From contig JABSRH010000010.1 of NCBI GenBank assembly GCA_013215175.1, positions 1 to 32,217 on the forward strand: DNA of 32,217 nt, read 5' to 3'. The notes below the pieces were generated by a model, which saw only the letters and a program-made list of their open reading frames with translations, was not told the DNA's origin and did not search any database. Origin of the DNA: Parvularculaceae bacterium (GTDB taxonomy: Bacteria > Pseudomonadota > Alphaproteobacteria > Caulobacterales > Parvularculaceae). A program made the position numbers and the translations under genes. Below, piece by piece: positions 7,424 to 16,125 of this stretch (its first letter is position 1; each line of letters begins with the position of its first letter).

Positions 7424-10400
7424 CTAAAATTGCCAATCCAACTGCAGGGCGTACCGGCGACCGATGATGTCATAGTGCTGAGCCAAGACATTGCGGCCTT
7501 CATCGAAGGGTTGCGGGCTCGGCGTCCGATCTGTGATATTCGCAGCACTCAGTGTAAAGCGTAGGCGATCACTCACATGAATCCTCCAGGCCAGATCAAT
7601 GGTGGTGAACGGATCGAGGCGCTGATCCAATCGGGTGCTCACCTCAACTCGGCCACGGCGATTGGCTTGCAACGCCCACTGTTGACGCGGGCTATCGATC
7701 CCTGCCGCCAGCAGCGTGCGGTTCTGCGGATAGTCAACCGAGCCTGCGCGATCAACGTCGCCAAGATCAGCCTCGAGAATGTGCGTGTGCAAAGCAGACA
7801 ACCAAAGGCGGTCAACCGACCCCCAATCGAGCGGTCGATAAGAAAGACGGGCCTCAGCATCGAGCCCCCGCCAATGCGCGCTCGCCCCGCCCACAAACAG
7901 CGCACTGATCGACTGCAGCTCGCCGGTCTCCGGGTCGCGCTGGATCAACGGCTGACCCGTTACTGGGTTGGTGCCACAAGAGCGATCCGAAAGCCCCACG
8001 CTGCCGTAGCAATCAAGCATGGGGTCAGCGACAATGGTCAATCCGTTGGTTATCGCAAGATCAGTATACGATAGTCGGAAACGCGATGAAACTTGGCTGA
8101 AGTTCCAGATCTTCTCCGGCTCTAAAATGAGGTCGGCCCGGAACGTCACAAGCTCTTCGGGATCACGCGTCGGGTCTCCAGCGAACGACCGCTCAATCAA
8201 TAGGCCGCGGGGACTAAAGTTGTCGGGCACGCCAAGCGGCCCATCGCTGGCGCAATTCTCAACAATGTTGGGATTGTCGATGAAGGTGGGCACCTCGCAA
8301 AGGTCGAACGCCGCTTGTCTGCTGCTATTGGCGCCAACGAAAGACTCAGCGAGGTTGGCGGGGCGTTCCCCGTAGGACCCAAGCGTCCGCAAGAGCACGC
8401 CGTCGAGTGGGCGCCAATCAACGAACAGCTCGCCTTGGGTCAGAACGCCTACGCGGCTTTGGACACCCACCCGGGCGCCTGCACCCACGCTGATCTCACC
8501 CAGTACATGCCCCGAAGCCGTCACTGGCGCCACACCGCGTGCGAATACATCGGATTGATCGAGAGACCCCTGGTAGAATGGCCTGCCAGGGTCACCCACG
8601 ATTGTTTCTAGTTGCTCCTCAGTACGCGTGCTGATCTCGCTGTGGCGCGTGCTGATACCCACCAAAAGAGCGAGCGGACCGGCCTCCGTAAACGGAACTT
8701 CGCTGGCAAAGTCGGCATAGGCTTCCCACTCGGATACAGTGATCTTGGGTTGTTGGCTTTCCACCGAGAGATAATCAGCCGCCGCAGCATAGCTCTCAAT
8801 CTCAAAGGGATTAACCACGGAACAGCCGGGTGTCGCGGCGCAAGCGTCGGAGTCCAGCGCCGTGGCTAGGCGTTCTTCTGAGGTCAGTCCCCGGGACAGC
8901 GACGTGACATTCGTCTCGCCGTAACGAAGATAAGCATTCAACGAATTTCGTTCTGAAAACTGATGATCAACGCCCAAGACCAGGTCGAGAACGTCGCGAT
9001 CAAGCGCCGTACGCCGGGGGCCCAATCCCGCGAAGCGCTGACTGATAATAACCCGATCACCACCTAACTGGCTGACCACGTCGCGCATCGATTGTGGCAG
9101 CCTGTCGTCATCGACGCCGATGACGACACCGTCACCGAAGAATTCGTTCGCCCCACGTGAGCCGGTGACAGGTAGCGGCGAAAGTTGAACGTTGGTCTCA
9201 CCCGACGCAAAATTGAACTCAGCGAATAACTCTGTTTGCGGCGTGATGTCATACTGAGAGGCGACATAACCGATGACGCGGTCATTCGGCAGAATACGCG
9301 TTTGGTGCTCAGCCCAGTTGAACCGCTGATCAATAGATCCGGTTAGCGGAACCGGCTCGCCGCCGGGACCAACGGCAGATGTGTTACGGCCAAGGGAAAT
9401 ACGCCGCCCTTCTGGCGTGAGCACCGTCGTGTAAGCACCGGCTGGCGTGATGGTGGATCCGCCAAAGCCTGGCAAAAACGCTCTCGTGGCCACGTCAAAG
9501 GAGTCGTAACCGTAAGGGTTTGCGGTGAACCAACGATCCCGCCCAAACAAGGGCTCTTCAGCGGCAACTTCTAGCGCCCCAAAGATCGAACCCTTGCCCC
9601 CGGCCCAGCTCCGTCCATAGTTCAGACCAAAGAGATGTTGTTCAGCATCGCCCCGCTCCGAGATACTGGACCGGCCTTGAAACCGGAGGCCCTCTTCATG
9701 CTGATCAAGGACGATGTTGATACTGCCGATAAAGGCATCGGAGCCTAGTGCGGTTGTCTGACTAACATCCAGAACCTCGATTTGCTTGACGAAGGTTCTC
9801 GGCATGAGGGTTAGGTCCACCCCCCAAATGGAGCCATTGCCACCGGAATGCGGTGTACGCCGACGACCATTCACAAAAACCTGGGTCCGCTCATGACCGA
9901 GGCCACGCAGGTCCGCTAAATTGATGCCGGCGGTCAAACCGAACAACGCCGTGTTCGCTGAGCTGAACGACGCGAGCGCCTGCGGCAGATCAAATATCGC
10001 CTCAGCGACGCGCGCTTCGGACAGCAACTGGAGCATGTCGCCGTCGAGCGTGATCAAGGATTCCTCATGACCGATCGGCGCCGTTGCCAGCACGGCGCCC
10101 GTGACCACGATGGTGTCGACGAATGTAGCGCCAGCGGCGCCGCTAACTGCGCTCGTGTCGAGGGCAGCCAAACGCGTGTTGCCCGGCACCCGAAGACGAG
10201 GTGCCACCGCAAACGTGCTGCCGGCGATGGGTTGTAGCTCAAGATCAAAGCCGACCAGCACTTCTTCGAGGGCCTCGCGGGGTGGTGCATCGGGGTCGAT
10301 GGAGACTTGCTGATCGCCCAGCCGGCGGCCGTCGAAGATAACGACCATGCCGGCATCCTGTGCCAGTGAGCGGATCGCTTCGCGCACTGGCAACGGTCCC

Positions 10401-10516
10401 GAAGCCGCCGCCACGGATAGACCCGATGATGCTGTGGCGTCAGGCTCGACCGCCCCGGCGCTCGCGCCAGACAAGGCGAGCCAAGCCGCCCCACTCAACA
10501 TCAACGCACGCAACAC
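7424..10516 (-). CDS. TonB-dependent outer-membrane receptor with N-terminal signalling (STN) domain, FecA-like
   Basis: A 1030-residue outer-membrane receptor. After a signal peptide (residues 1-21) comes an STN signalling domain (about 41-106), then a TonB box-like DTIVVTG (134-140), a plug domain (LADLRGLGHERTQVFVNGRRR) and a large beta-barrel ending in the terminal Phe typical of outer-membrane proteins. STN receptors pass ligand binding to a FecR anti-sigma factor, and the FecR and sigma genes lie directly upstream. I chose the GTG at 10514-10516: it is one base after the fecR stop, has GGAG 7 bases upstream, and gives a good signal peptide. A TTG at 10558 would overlap fecR by 41 bases. 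The ligand cannot be told from sequence. Confidence 0.92.
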   Translation of the reverse strand: MLRALMLSGAAWLALSGASAGAVEPDATASSGLSVAAASGPLPVREAIRSLAQDAGMVVIFDGRRLGDQQVSIDPDAPPREALEEVLVGFDLELQPIAGSTFAVAPRLRVPGNTRLAALDTSAVSGAAGATFVDTIVVTGAVLATAPIGHEESLITLDGDMLQLLSEARVAEAIFDLPQALASFSSANTALFGLTAGINLADLRGLGHERTQVFVNGRRRTPHSGGNGSIWGVDLTLMPRTFVKQIEVLDVSQTTALGSDAFIGSINIVLDQHEEGLRFQGRSSISERGDAEQHLFGLNYGRSWAGGKGSIFGALEVAAEEPLFGRDRWFTANPYGYDSFDVATRAFLPGFGGSTITPAGAYTTVLTPEGRRISLGRNTSAVGPGGEPVPLTGSIDQRFNWAEHQTRILPNDRVIGYVASQYDITPQTELFAEFNFASGETNVQLSPLPVTGSRGANEFFGDGVVIGVDDDRLPQSMRDVVSQLGGDRVIISQRFAGLGPRRTALDRDVLDLVLGVDHQFSERNSLNAYLRYGETNVTSLSRGLTSEERLATALDSDACAATPGCSVVNPFEIESYAAAADYLSVESQQPKITVSEWEAYADFASEVPFTEAGPLALLVGISTRHSEISTRTEEQLETIVGDPGRPFYQGSLDQSDVFARGVAPVTASGHVLGEISVGAGARVGVQSRVGVLTQGELFVDWRPLDGVLLRTLGSYGERPANLAESFVGANSSRQAAFDLCEVPTFIDNPNIVENCASDGPLGVPDNFSPRGLLIERSFAGDPTRDPEELVTFRADLILEPEKIWNFSQVSSRFRLSYTDLAITNGLTIVADPMLDCYGSVGLSDRSCGTNPVTGQPLIQRDPETGELQSISALFVGGASAHWRGLDAEARLSYRPLDWGSVDRLWLSALHTHILEADLGDVDRAGSVDYPQNRTLLAAGIDSPRQQWALQANRRGRVEVSTRLDQRLDPFTTIDLAWRIHVSDRLRFTLSAANITDRTPSPQPFDEGRNVLAQHYDIIGRRYALQLDWQF

Positions 10517-10517
10517 T

Positions 10518-11507
10518 CTACCGCTCCGTACGCAAAACAACACCGCCGGGACGCTCAACCGCTTCTAACGAAAGCGCGACGGTCAAGCCACGAATGGCGA
10601 GGTCAGGGTCGTCCGTCGGGAACGTTCCGTCCACGGGCGCGTCCTTCGGAGCATCCTCGCCGAGCACAATCGGCGTGGGGAAATGGCGGTTCAGCTCAGC
10701 CACCACTTCCTGCAGAGGCGTGCCACGGAACACCAATTTGCCTTGGCGCCACGCCAAGACTTCGGACGGATCAAACCGGCTCTTCTCAGCCTGCTCCAGA
10801 GCGGGGCCAAACATGAGGCGATCGCCAGCGAGCAAGGTAAAGGCGACCTCGCCGCCAGGCACCACGTCCACCGCGCCCGATAGGACGGAGACGACGGTCT
10901 TGTCCGTTCTCGTACGGACATTGAACTTGGTGCCGGTGACCGTGATGCTGCCGTGGCCCGTCTCGATCAAGAAGGCACGCTGCGGCTCGCGCGCGACGCT
11001 GAAGAAGGCCTCACCTTGCGCCATGCTCACGTGGCGCAAATCGTCTGTGAGCGTGACATCGATCTCGGACACAGAACTCAAGGTCACGACACTACCGTCG
11101 GCGAGAGCAACGTTCTGGGTGTCCCCAATATTGGTGGCGTAGACGACCGAACCTTGCGGCCCCTTGAAATCGACGAGCAGCGTGAAACACGCCACGGTGA
11201 AGACAAGGCACGCTGCCAAGCCCGCAGCGAGCGGCATCCGCGAGTGCCGGTCCTCATTTTGTTGGTCGAGCGCCATGAGCTCTTCTTCGAACGATTCAGC
11301 GAGCAGCTCGTCAGCATGAAGACTGAGCCCGGCGTCACGACGCTCCGCGAGCTCGAAAGCGACGCGGTGCTCATCATGCCCCAGCCATTCGGTGAAAGCG
11401 CGCTCGTCATCGGCGGACAGGGGTCCATCCATTTGGCGCATAACCCAATAGTCGGCCTGCTCGTCAACAGACATGTTAGACACGCGATAGTGTTCAGTAT
11501 GGGTCAT
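10518..11507 (-). CDS. fecR: FecR-family anti-sigma / sigma regulator
   Basis: This inner-membrane regulator links an STN receptor to a FecI-type sigma factor. The 329-residue protein has an N-terminal cytoplasmic region of the DUF4880 type (ADYWVMRQMDGPLSADDERAF), one membrane segment at about 92-112, and a periplasmic FecR domain (about 121-218, including NVALADGSVVTLSSVSEI and VTGTKFNVR). A C-terminal STN-like segment follows. Its ATG overlaps the stop of the sigma factor gene by 4 bases, and the receptor gene starts right after its own stop, giving a sigma-FecR-receptor operon. The symbol is a family name, not proof of iron citrate function. Confidence 0.93.
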   Translation of the reverse strand: MTHTEHYRVSNMSVDEQADYWVMRQMDGPLSADDERAFTEWLGHDEHRVAFELAERRDAGLSLHADELLAESFEEELMALDQQNEDRHSRMPLAAGLAACLVFTVACFTLLVDFKGPQGSVVYATNIGDTQNVALADGSVVTLSSVSEIDVTLTDDLRHVSMAQGEAFFSVAREPQRAFLIETGHGSITVTGTKFNVRTRTDKTVVSVLSGAVDVVPGGEVAFTLLAGDRLMFGPALEQAEKSRFDPSEVLAWRQGKLVFRGTPLQEVVAELNRHFPTPIVLGEDAPKDAPVDGTFPTDDPDLAIRGLTVALSLEAVERPGGVVLRTER

Positions 11508-12106
11508 GACTGCACCTCGTCACGGCGTTTGGCTAGCGACACCACGTTATCGCTGTGCTGGGCATCGATCGCCGTTCGCAGCGCGGCTAACGCAGCCATA
11601 ATGTACTTCTCAACACTGCTGACAGAGACGCCCAACGCTTGAGCGATGCTCGCGTAGCTCTGATCTTCAAAGCGGCTCATCACGAAGGCTCGGCGCTGGC
11701 GTTCTGGCAGCGCGCGAATGGCTTCCAGGGAGACCTGCGCGTCGGCCCGCGCAACAGCGGCACGCTCCGGTGAGGGATCATCGGAAGGCACGATCTCCAT
11801 GGCATCTTCGACAATGCCGACACTGACACCCGAAGCGCGCATCCGCCCACGAGAACGAAACTCGTTCGCGGCCAAATTCGCCGCTGTTTTAAAAAGCAAC
11901 GGCTTTAGGTGCAGCACGTCGTTGTGCTCAGCATATTGCCAAACACGCAGATGTGCCTCTTGCGCCAAATCCTCAGCCAGTTCCCGATCGCCGAATTTTC
12001 TCGTCAACCAAGACACAAGCACCTTGTCGTGAGCCCGCAGCCCCCGCTCGATTAACCTTCTGTCACGACCGGGCGGCTTCTCGCCACCGTCTCTGCCACG
12101 CCACAT
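11504..12106 (-). CDS. ECF sigma factor, FecI type
   Basis: A 200-residue extracytoplasmic-function sigma factor. Region 2 is visible in SWLTRKFGDRELAEDLAQEAHLRVW, and region 4 in ALPERQRRAFVMSRFEDQSYASIAQALGVSVSSVEKYI, the helix-turn-helix that reads the -35 element. It is first in the operon with FecR and the STN receptor. By analogy with FecI it would be activated when the receptor binds its ligand, and would switch on receptor transcription. The ATG at 12104-12106 is used; the N-terminus is Arg/Gly-rich, so a slightly later start cannot be excluded. Confidence 0.93.
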   Translation of the reverse strand: MWRGRDGGEKPPGRDRRLIERGLRAHDKVLVSWLTRKFGDRELAEDLAQEAHLRVWQYAEHNDVLHLKPLLFKTAANLAANEFRSRGRMRASGVSVGIVEDAMEIVPSDDPSPERAAVARADAQVSLEAIRALPERQRRAFVMSRFEDQSYASIAQALGVSVSSVEKYIMAALAALRTAIDAQHSDNVVSLAKRRDEVQS

Positions 12107-12311
12107 TCTTTGCCACCTTTGCAGGCGCGAAAGCCCCCTGGAGAGCCGCCGAATCCTGCTCCTTCAACTGTCCCAGCCCTTAAGACGCCTGCCTGTCGAT
12201 AAGCGCGGATGCCTTTCGCGCTATCTCTTGCAATTTCTTTTGAGGGGTTTGGCCCTCTCGGTGTCTCAAGAGCAGGTTAACGACGAAGGTCGGTATCCTA
12301 CCCCAACAAAC

Positions 12312-12340
12312 GGTCGGTTCGGAGATGCCCCGGACCGACC
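12312..12340. repeat. 11-bp-stem inverted repeat / hairpin
   Basis: GGTCGGTTCGG and CCGGACCGACC pair over 11 bases with one G-T pair around a 7-base loop. It lies about 206 bases upstream of the sigma factor start and is not followed by a T run on the plus strand. It could be an mRNA leader structure or a protein binding site. Confidence 0.5.
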
Positions 12341-12408
12341 ACTCCTTATTCTTCGATATTGATCGACAAAGTGCAAGGGGAAACTTTGAAGCCGCGTAGG
12401 CTGACGTT

Positions 12409-12427
12409 CGGTATACCTAGTATACCG
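12409..12427. promoter_or_regulatory. Palindromic probable operator
   Basis: CGGTATACCTAGTATACCG has perfect 8-base arms around a 3-base spacer. It is in the middle of the divergent intergenic region, about 250 bases before the second receptor gene and 300 bases from the sigma factor gene. It has the form of a dimeric regulator site, but the regulator is not known. Confidence 0.5.
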
Positions 12428-12673
12428 GCGCAATTTGTCGTTGCGGCCAGATTACTGCTCCGCACCGTAACCTTTCGGCCACATGTTAACGCAACTGCAA
12501 TATTTATTTGAGGGCTGATCTCTCAGCTGTGTCCGAGGAGTCAACGGGCGGGTCAGCAGGGGCTGGGCTTTCAGGGTTAGACTATTCTTTCTGTACGGAT
12601 GATAAATCCGTTTGGAGAAGAATGCGCCGTGTCAGTCGTATCCGCTTTCGTTTGCAGAGGGATAAACTGTACA

Positions 12674-15600
12674 ATGATTGAACAAAAAGGCATCAAACCC
12701 AGTAAGGGATCCCTGATGACCGTAACCTCACTGCTAGCGGTGATCGTCGCGGGCACCACGCCTACTTGGGCTGTGGCGCAAGACACACCACCAGCTGAAC
12801 CGGCAGTTGAAATCGAAACCGAAGAAGAGGCTGCACAGGAAGAAGGCGATACCGTCCGGGTGACCGGCTCGCGCATTCGCCGCAATACATTCAATTCGAT
12901 CTCGCCACTCCAGGTGATCAGCACAGAGGCCAGCAACGAGATTGGTCTTTTTGACGCTGGACAGATTCTTCAGCAGTCTGAGGTCGCTGCAGGCCAACAG
13001 ATCGACGCAACGTTCTCGGGCTTCCGGACCGACAACGGACCGGGCTCACAGACCGTCAACTTGCGTGGTCTGGGTGCCCAGCGCACGTTGCTGCTGCTCA
13101 ATGGTCGCCGCGTATCGCCTGCTGGCGTGGAAGGCGCGCCTGGCGTTCCTCCGGTCAACGCGTTCCCGGCCAGTCTGATCGCGCGCTACGACTTGCTGCT
13201 GGACGGCGCTTCATCCGTCTACGGCTCCGACGCTGTGGCCGGTGTGGGCAACATCATCCTCCGCCAAGACTTCGACGGCCTTGAGCTGCAAGCTTCTGGC
13301 GACTTCGCCGAAGCCGGCGCTGGAGACGACTATACATTGTCGGCCACCTGGGGTCGCAACAACGATCGCGGCTTCTTCGGCGTTGGCGTCGAGTATGATT
13401 ACCGTGATCCGGTCCGCGTCTCCGACCGTCCTTTCTTGGATGGTTGCCGCACGGACTACGAGGTCACCGAAGACGGAGAAATCCGCACCCTCGGCATCAG
13501 CCGACAGCTCGACGCAGATGAGATCGGTCAGTTCTATCCTGCGGAAACCTGCGTACCCAGCTCGCTGGGTCGTCGTATCCGTCGCGTTCCTGGTGGTCTA
13601 GGCTTTGTCTACTACACGCCGGGCGAGACCAACGTCGGCATTCCGAACTATTCCGAAGACGTTCAGTTCGGCGTACGCGTCGATGGTGACGGCGACGGCA
13701 ACACCGATGTCGTCCTCCAGGACTACACAGGTAATGGCGCGGCTAACAACCTCTTCACCCTGATCACCGAGCAAAAGCGCTGGAACGTTGCGGCCTATGG
13801 TGAGCACACGTTTGAAGGTGATTGGGAAGTCACACCGTTCTTCGAAAGCCTCTTCACGCACGTGAGCTCTAAGGGCAACTCGGGCTATTCGCAGCTGTTC
13901 ACTGTCGTGCCAGCAAGCAACCCGTTTAACCCTTGTAACCCAAACCAACCGAACGGGGTGGATTGCGGTCTTGCAGCGGATAGCCTTCTGACGGACCCTG
14001 ACTACATAGAAAGCTTCCGTCGGTACTATTTCGACAACCGGACGACGTGTGCCTCGCGTGGTCGCGAGAACTGTACGCCCGCGTCATTCGGCTTGCTCAA
14101 CGGCGCGCTCGGCCCGCAGCGGTCAGGCGGCGGTGTAGCCGTGCAGGGCGACCGTTCGATCACTGACGTCGAGATCTGGCAAGCACGCCTCGTCGGCGGT
14201 GTGCGGTCCAAGCTGCCATTCCTCGACTTCGGCACGCTGCAGAACTGGGAAGGCGAAGCGAGCTTCGTCTATAGCTACTCGGATGGTGACTCGGTTCGCC
14301 CCGGCGTCCGTGACGACCGGCTGCACTATGCCCTCGGCTTCGATCCGAATGCGCGCAATGCGACGGGTGCACTGAATGATTTAACGGCTCCATGTACGCC
14401 TGTTCTAGCAGACGGCACGGCCATCGAGATCGACCCCGATATTGCTGCGGGCTGTGTGCCGGTCAACTTGTTCGCTCCGTCGCTGTATGAGAACATCATC
14501 GGCGAGTTCGCAACACAGGCTGAGCGTGACTACGTCTTCGACGATCGTGAATTCCGTACCGAGTACACCCAGACGATCTTCAACGCGTTCGCTACTGGCG
14601 AGCTGTTCCAGCTGCCTGCTGGTCCGGTTTCCGGCGTGGTGGGTGTTGAGTACCGTACGGATGAAATCGACTCCATCCCCGACCAAGTAGCCCGAGACGG
14701 CCTCCTGTTCGGCTTCTTCGCAGACCAAGGCGCCGTGGGTGACAAGTGGACCCAGGAAGCCTTCTTCGAGGTCGATGTTCCGATCGCGTCGAACCAGCCT
14801 CTCTTCGAGCAGTTGGACTTCAACGCATCGGCACGTTGGACCGAGGATGAGCTTTACGGTTCGGCCTGGACGTATGCGACGAAAGTCGGCTGGCGCCCAT
14901 TTGACGCTCTATTGCTGAAGGCGAGCTACGGCACGTCGTTCCGTGCACCGAACTTGCGCGAGAACTTCCTGCTTGGCACCACGGGCTTCAACAACCGCAA
15001 CGACCCGTGCGTCACGCCAGAGGAGGCCATCGGTCTCGACGGCACGTACAATGCTGCCCTCGACGATCGCGAACAGCAGACGTTGGCCAACTGTGCAGCG
15101 GAAGGCATCGACCCAACGGCGTTCGCACCGGTTGGCGAAGGTGTCGAGAACTACTCGGTTGAAATCAGCGAGGGCGGCTCGCTCGATCTGCAGGAAGAAA
15201 CGTCAGAGTCGCTGACCCTCGGCGCTTCCTTCCAGCAGCCATGGTTTGATGCCTTCGATTTCAACTTCAACGTCAACTTCTACGATGTGACCATCGACGA
15301 TACCGTCGTCGAGCCAGGATCGCAGTTCATCATCAACGACTGCTACACGCTCCAGCCGGATCGTCGTTCAGCGTTCTGTGATCGGATTTCGCGACAAGGC
15401 CCAGATGGTGTGGAACCTGGACGGATCAGCGTCGTGGATGCTGGCTTCATCAACCAGGATAGTGAGACCGTATCGGGCCTCGACTATAACATCGATCTGA
15501 GCACGGAAGTTCAGATGTGGAACAAGCCGGTCAACCTGAGCATCGAAGTTCGTGCCAACAACCTCCTAGAGCGGACGACGACGTTCATCGGTGACGATGG

Positions 15601-16054
15601 CACGGTGAATTTCGACACGTTCGAAGGGGAGCCTGGCTTCCCTGAATGGACCGGTCGCGGCACGTTCCGTGCGGATGTTGACAACTGGCGCTTTACCTAT
15701 TCGGTGCGTTACATCGGTGAGATTGAGCAAGACGCCGATGGGATCGATGCGTTCTCGGATGGTCTCGACAGCCTCGACACAGGCTTCGTCGGCAACACCT
15801 GCGCAGGCCCAGATTTGGGTGACGTCCTTTGTCGCGATGTCGGCTTCGCTGAGGAGGTATTCTACCACTCGACGTCGATCCGCTATCGGAACGATGACTG
15901 GCTGGTGATCTTTGGCGCCAACAACCTGCTCGACCGGACTCCGCCTCTGGTCGATGGTACGGAGCTGACATCACAGAACAACGTTCTGATTGGTAACGGT
16001 TATGAGATTGACGGACGCCAGTTCTTCCTGACGCTCCGGAAGTCGTTCCAGTAA
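12674..16054 (+). CDS. TonB-dependent outer-membrane receptor
   Basis: A large TonB-dependent receptor of 1126 residues. It has a signal peptide (about 1-35, cleavage after AVA), an acidic linker (EIETEEEAAQEEGD), a TonB box-like DTVRVTG (59-65), a plug with VNLRGLGAQRTLLLLNGRRVSP and SSVYGSDAVAGVGNIIL, and a long beta-barrel. It lacks the STN domain seen in the neighbouring receptor. Several cysteine pairs occur in predicted extracellular loops. I chose the ATG at 12674, which has AGAGGG upstream and gives a normal signal peptide; an in-frame ATG at 12599 would add 25 residues that do not fit. The substrate is unknown. It is transcribed away from the sigma/FecR operon and ends at a strong terminator. 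Confidence 0.93.
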   Translation: MIEQKGIKPSKGSLMTVTSLLAVIVAGTTPTWAVAQDTPPAEPAVEIETEEEAAQEEGDTVRVTGSRIRRNTFNSISPLQVISTEASNEIGLFDAGQILQQSEVAAGQQIDATFSGFRTDNGPGSQTVNLRGLGAQRTLLLLNGRRVSPAGVEGAPGVPPVNAFPASLIARYDLLLDGASSVYGSDAVAGVGNIILRQDFDGLELQASGDFAEAGAGDDYTLSATWGRNNDRGFFGVGVEYDYRDPVRVSDRPFLDGCRTDYEVTEDGEIRTLGISRQLDADEIGQFYPAETCVPSSLGRRIRRVPGGLGFVYYTPGETNVGIPNYSEDVQFGVRVDGDGDGNTDVVLQDYTGNGAANNLFTLITEQKRWNVAAYGEHTFEGDWEVTPFFESLFTHVSSKGNSGYSQLFTVVPASNPFNPCNPNQPNGVDCGLAADSLLTDPDYIESFRRYYFDNRTTCASRGRENCTPASFGLLNGALGPQRSGGGVAVQGDRSITDVEIWQARLVGGVRSKLPFLDFGTLQNWEGEASFVYSYSDGDSVRPGVRDDRLHYALGFDPNARNATGALNDLTAPCTPVLADGTAIEIDPDIAAGCVPVNLFAPSLYENIIGEFATQAERDYVFDDREFRTEYTQTIFNAFATGELFQLPAGPVSGVVGVEYRTDEIDSIPDQVARDGLLFGFFADQGAVGDKWTQEAFFEVDVPIASNQPLFEQLDFNASARWTEDELYGSAWTYATKVGWRPFDALLLKASYGTSFRAPNLRENFLLGTTGFNNRNDPCVTPEEAIGLDGTYNAALDDREQQTLANCAAEGIDPTAFAPVGEGVENYSVEISEGGSLDLQEETSESLTLGASFQQPWFDAFDFNFNVNFYDVTIDDTVVEPGSQFIINDCYTLQPDRRSAFCDRISRQGPDGVEPGRISVVDAGFINQDSETVSGLDYNIDLSTEVQMWNKPVNLSIEVRANNLLERTTTFIGDDGTVNFDTFEGEPGFPEWTGRGTFRADVDNWRFTYSVRYIGEIEQDADGIDAFSDGLDSLDTGFVGNTCAGPDLGDVLCRDVGFAEEVFYHSTSIRYRNDDWLVIFGANNLLDRTPPLVDGTELTSQNNVLIGNGYEIDGRQFFLTLRKSFQ

Positions 16055-16059
16055 CCGCT

Positions 16060-16083
16060 TAGGGCCGTTCCAGAACGGCCCTA
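16060..16083. terminator. Hairpin after the receptor gene
   Basis: TAGGGCCGTT and AACGGCCCTA form a perfect 10-bp stem with a 4-base loop, 6 bases after the receptor stop codon. There is no T run directly after it, so it may work together with the next hairpin. Confidence 0.55.
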
Positions 16084-16087
16084 GAGG

Positions 16088-16125
16088 AAGGTCGCGTGCT
16101 GCCACACCAGCCCGCGGCCTTTTTT
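16088..16125 (+). terminator. Rho-independent terminator
   Basis: AAGGTCGCG pairs with CGCGGCCTT (one G-T pair) around a 16-base loop, and a run of six T residues follows. It ends transcription of the second receptor gene. Its T tract overlaps the stop codon of the convergent trpE. Confidence 0.8.

Larger units (their letters stand above)
12107..12673. other. Divergent regulatory region between sigma factor gene and second receptor gene
   Basis: About 570 bases without a gene separate the two receptor transcription units. Two strong inverted repeats lie here, at 12312-12340 and 12409-12427. The stretch 12482-12512 is AT-rich (TGTTAAC, TATTTATTTG) and could hold the promoter of the plus-strand receptor. 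I could not identify a clear FecI-type promoter by eye. Confidence 0.45.
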
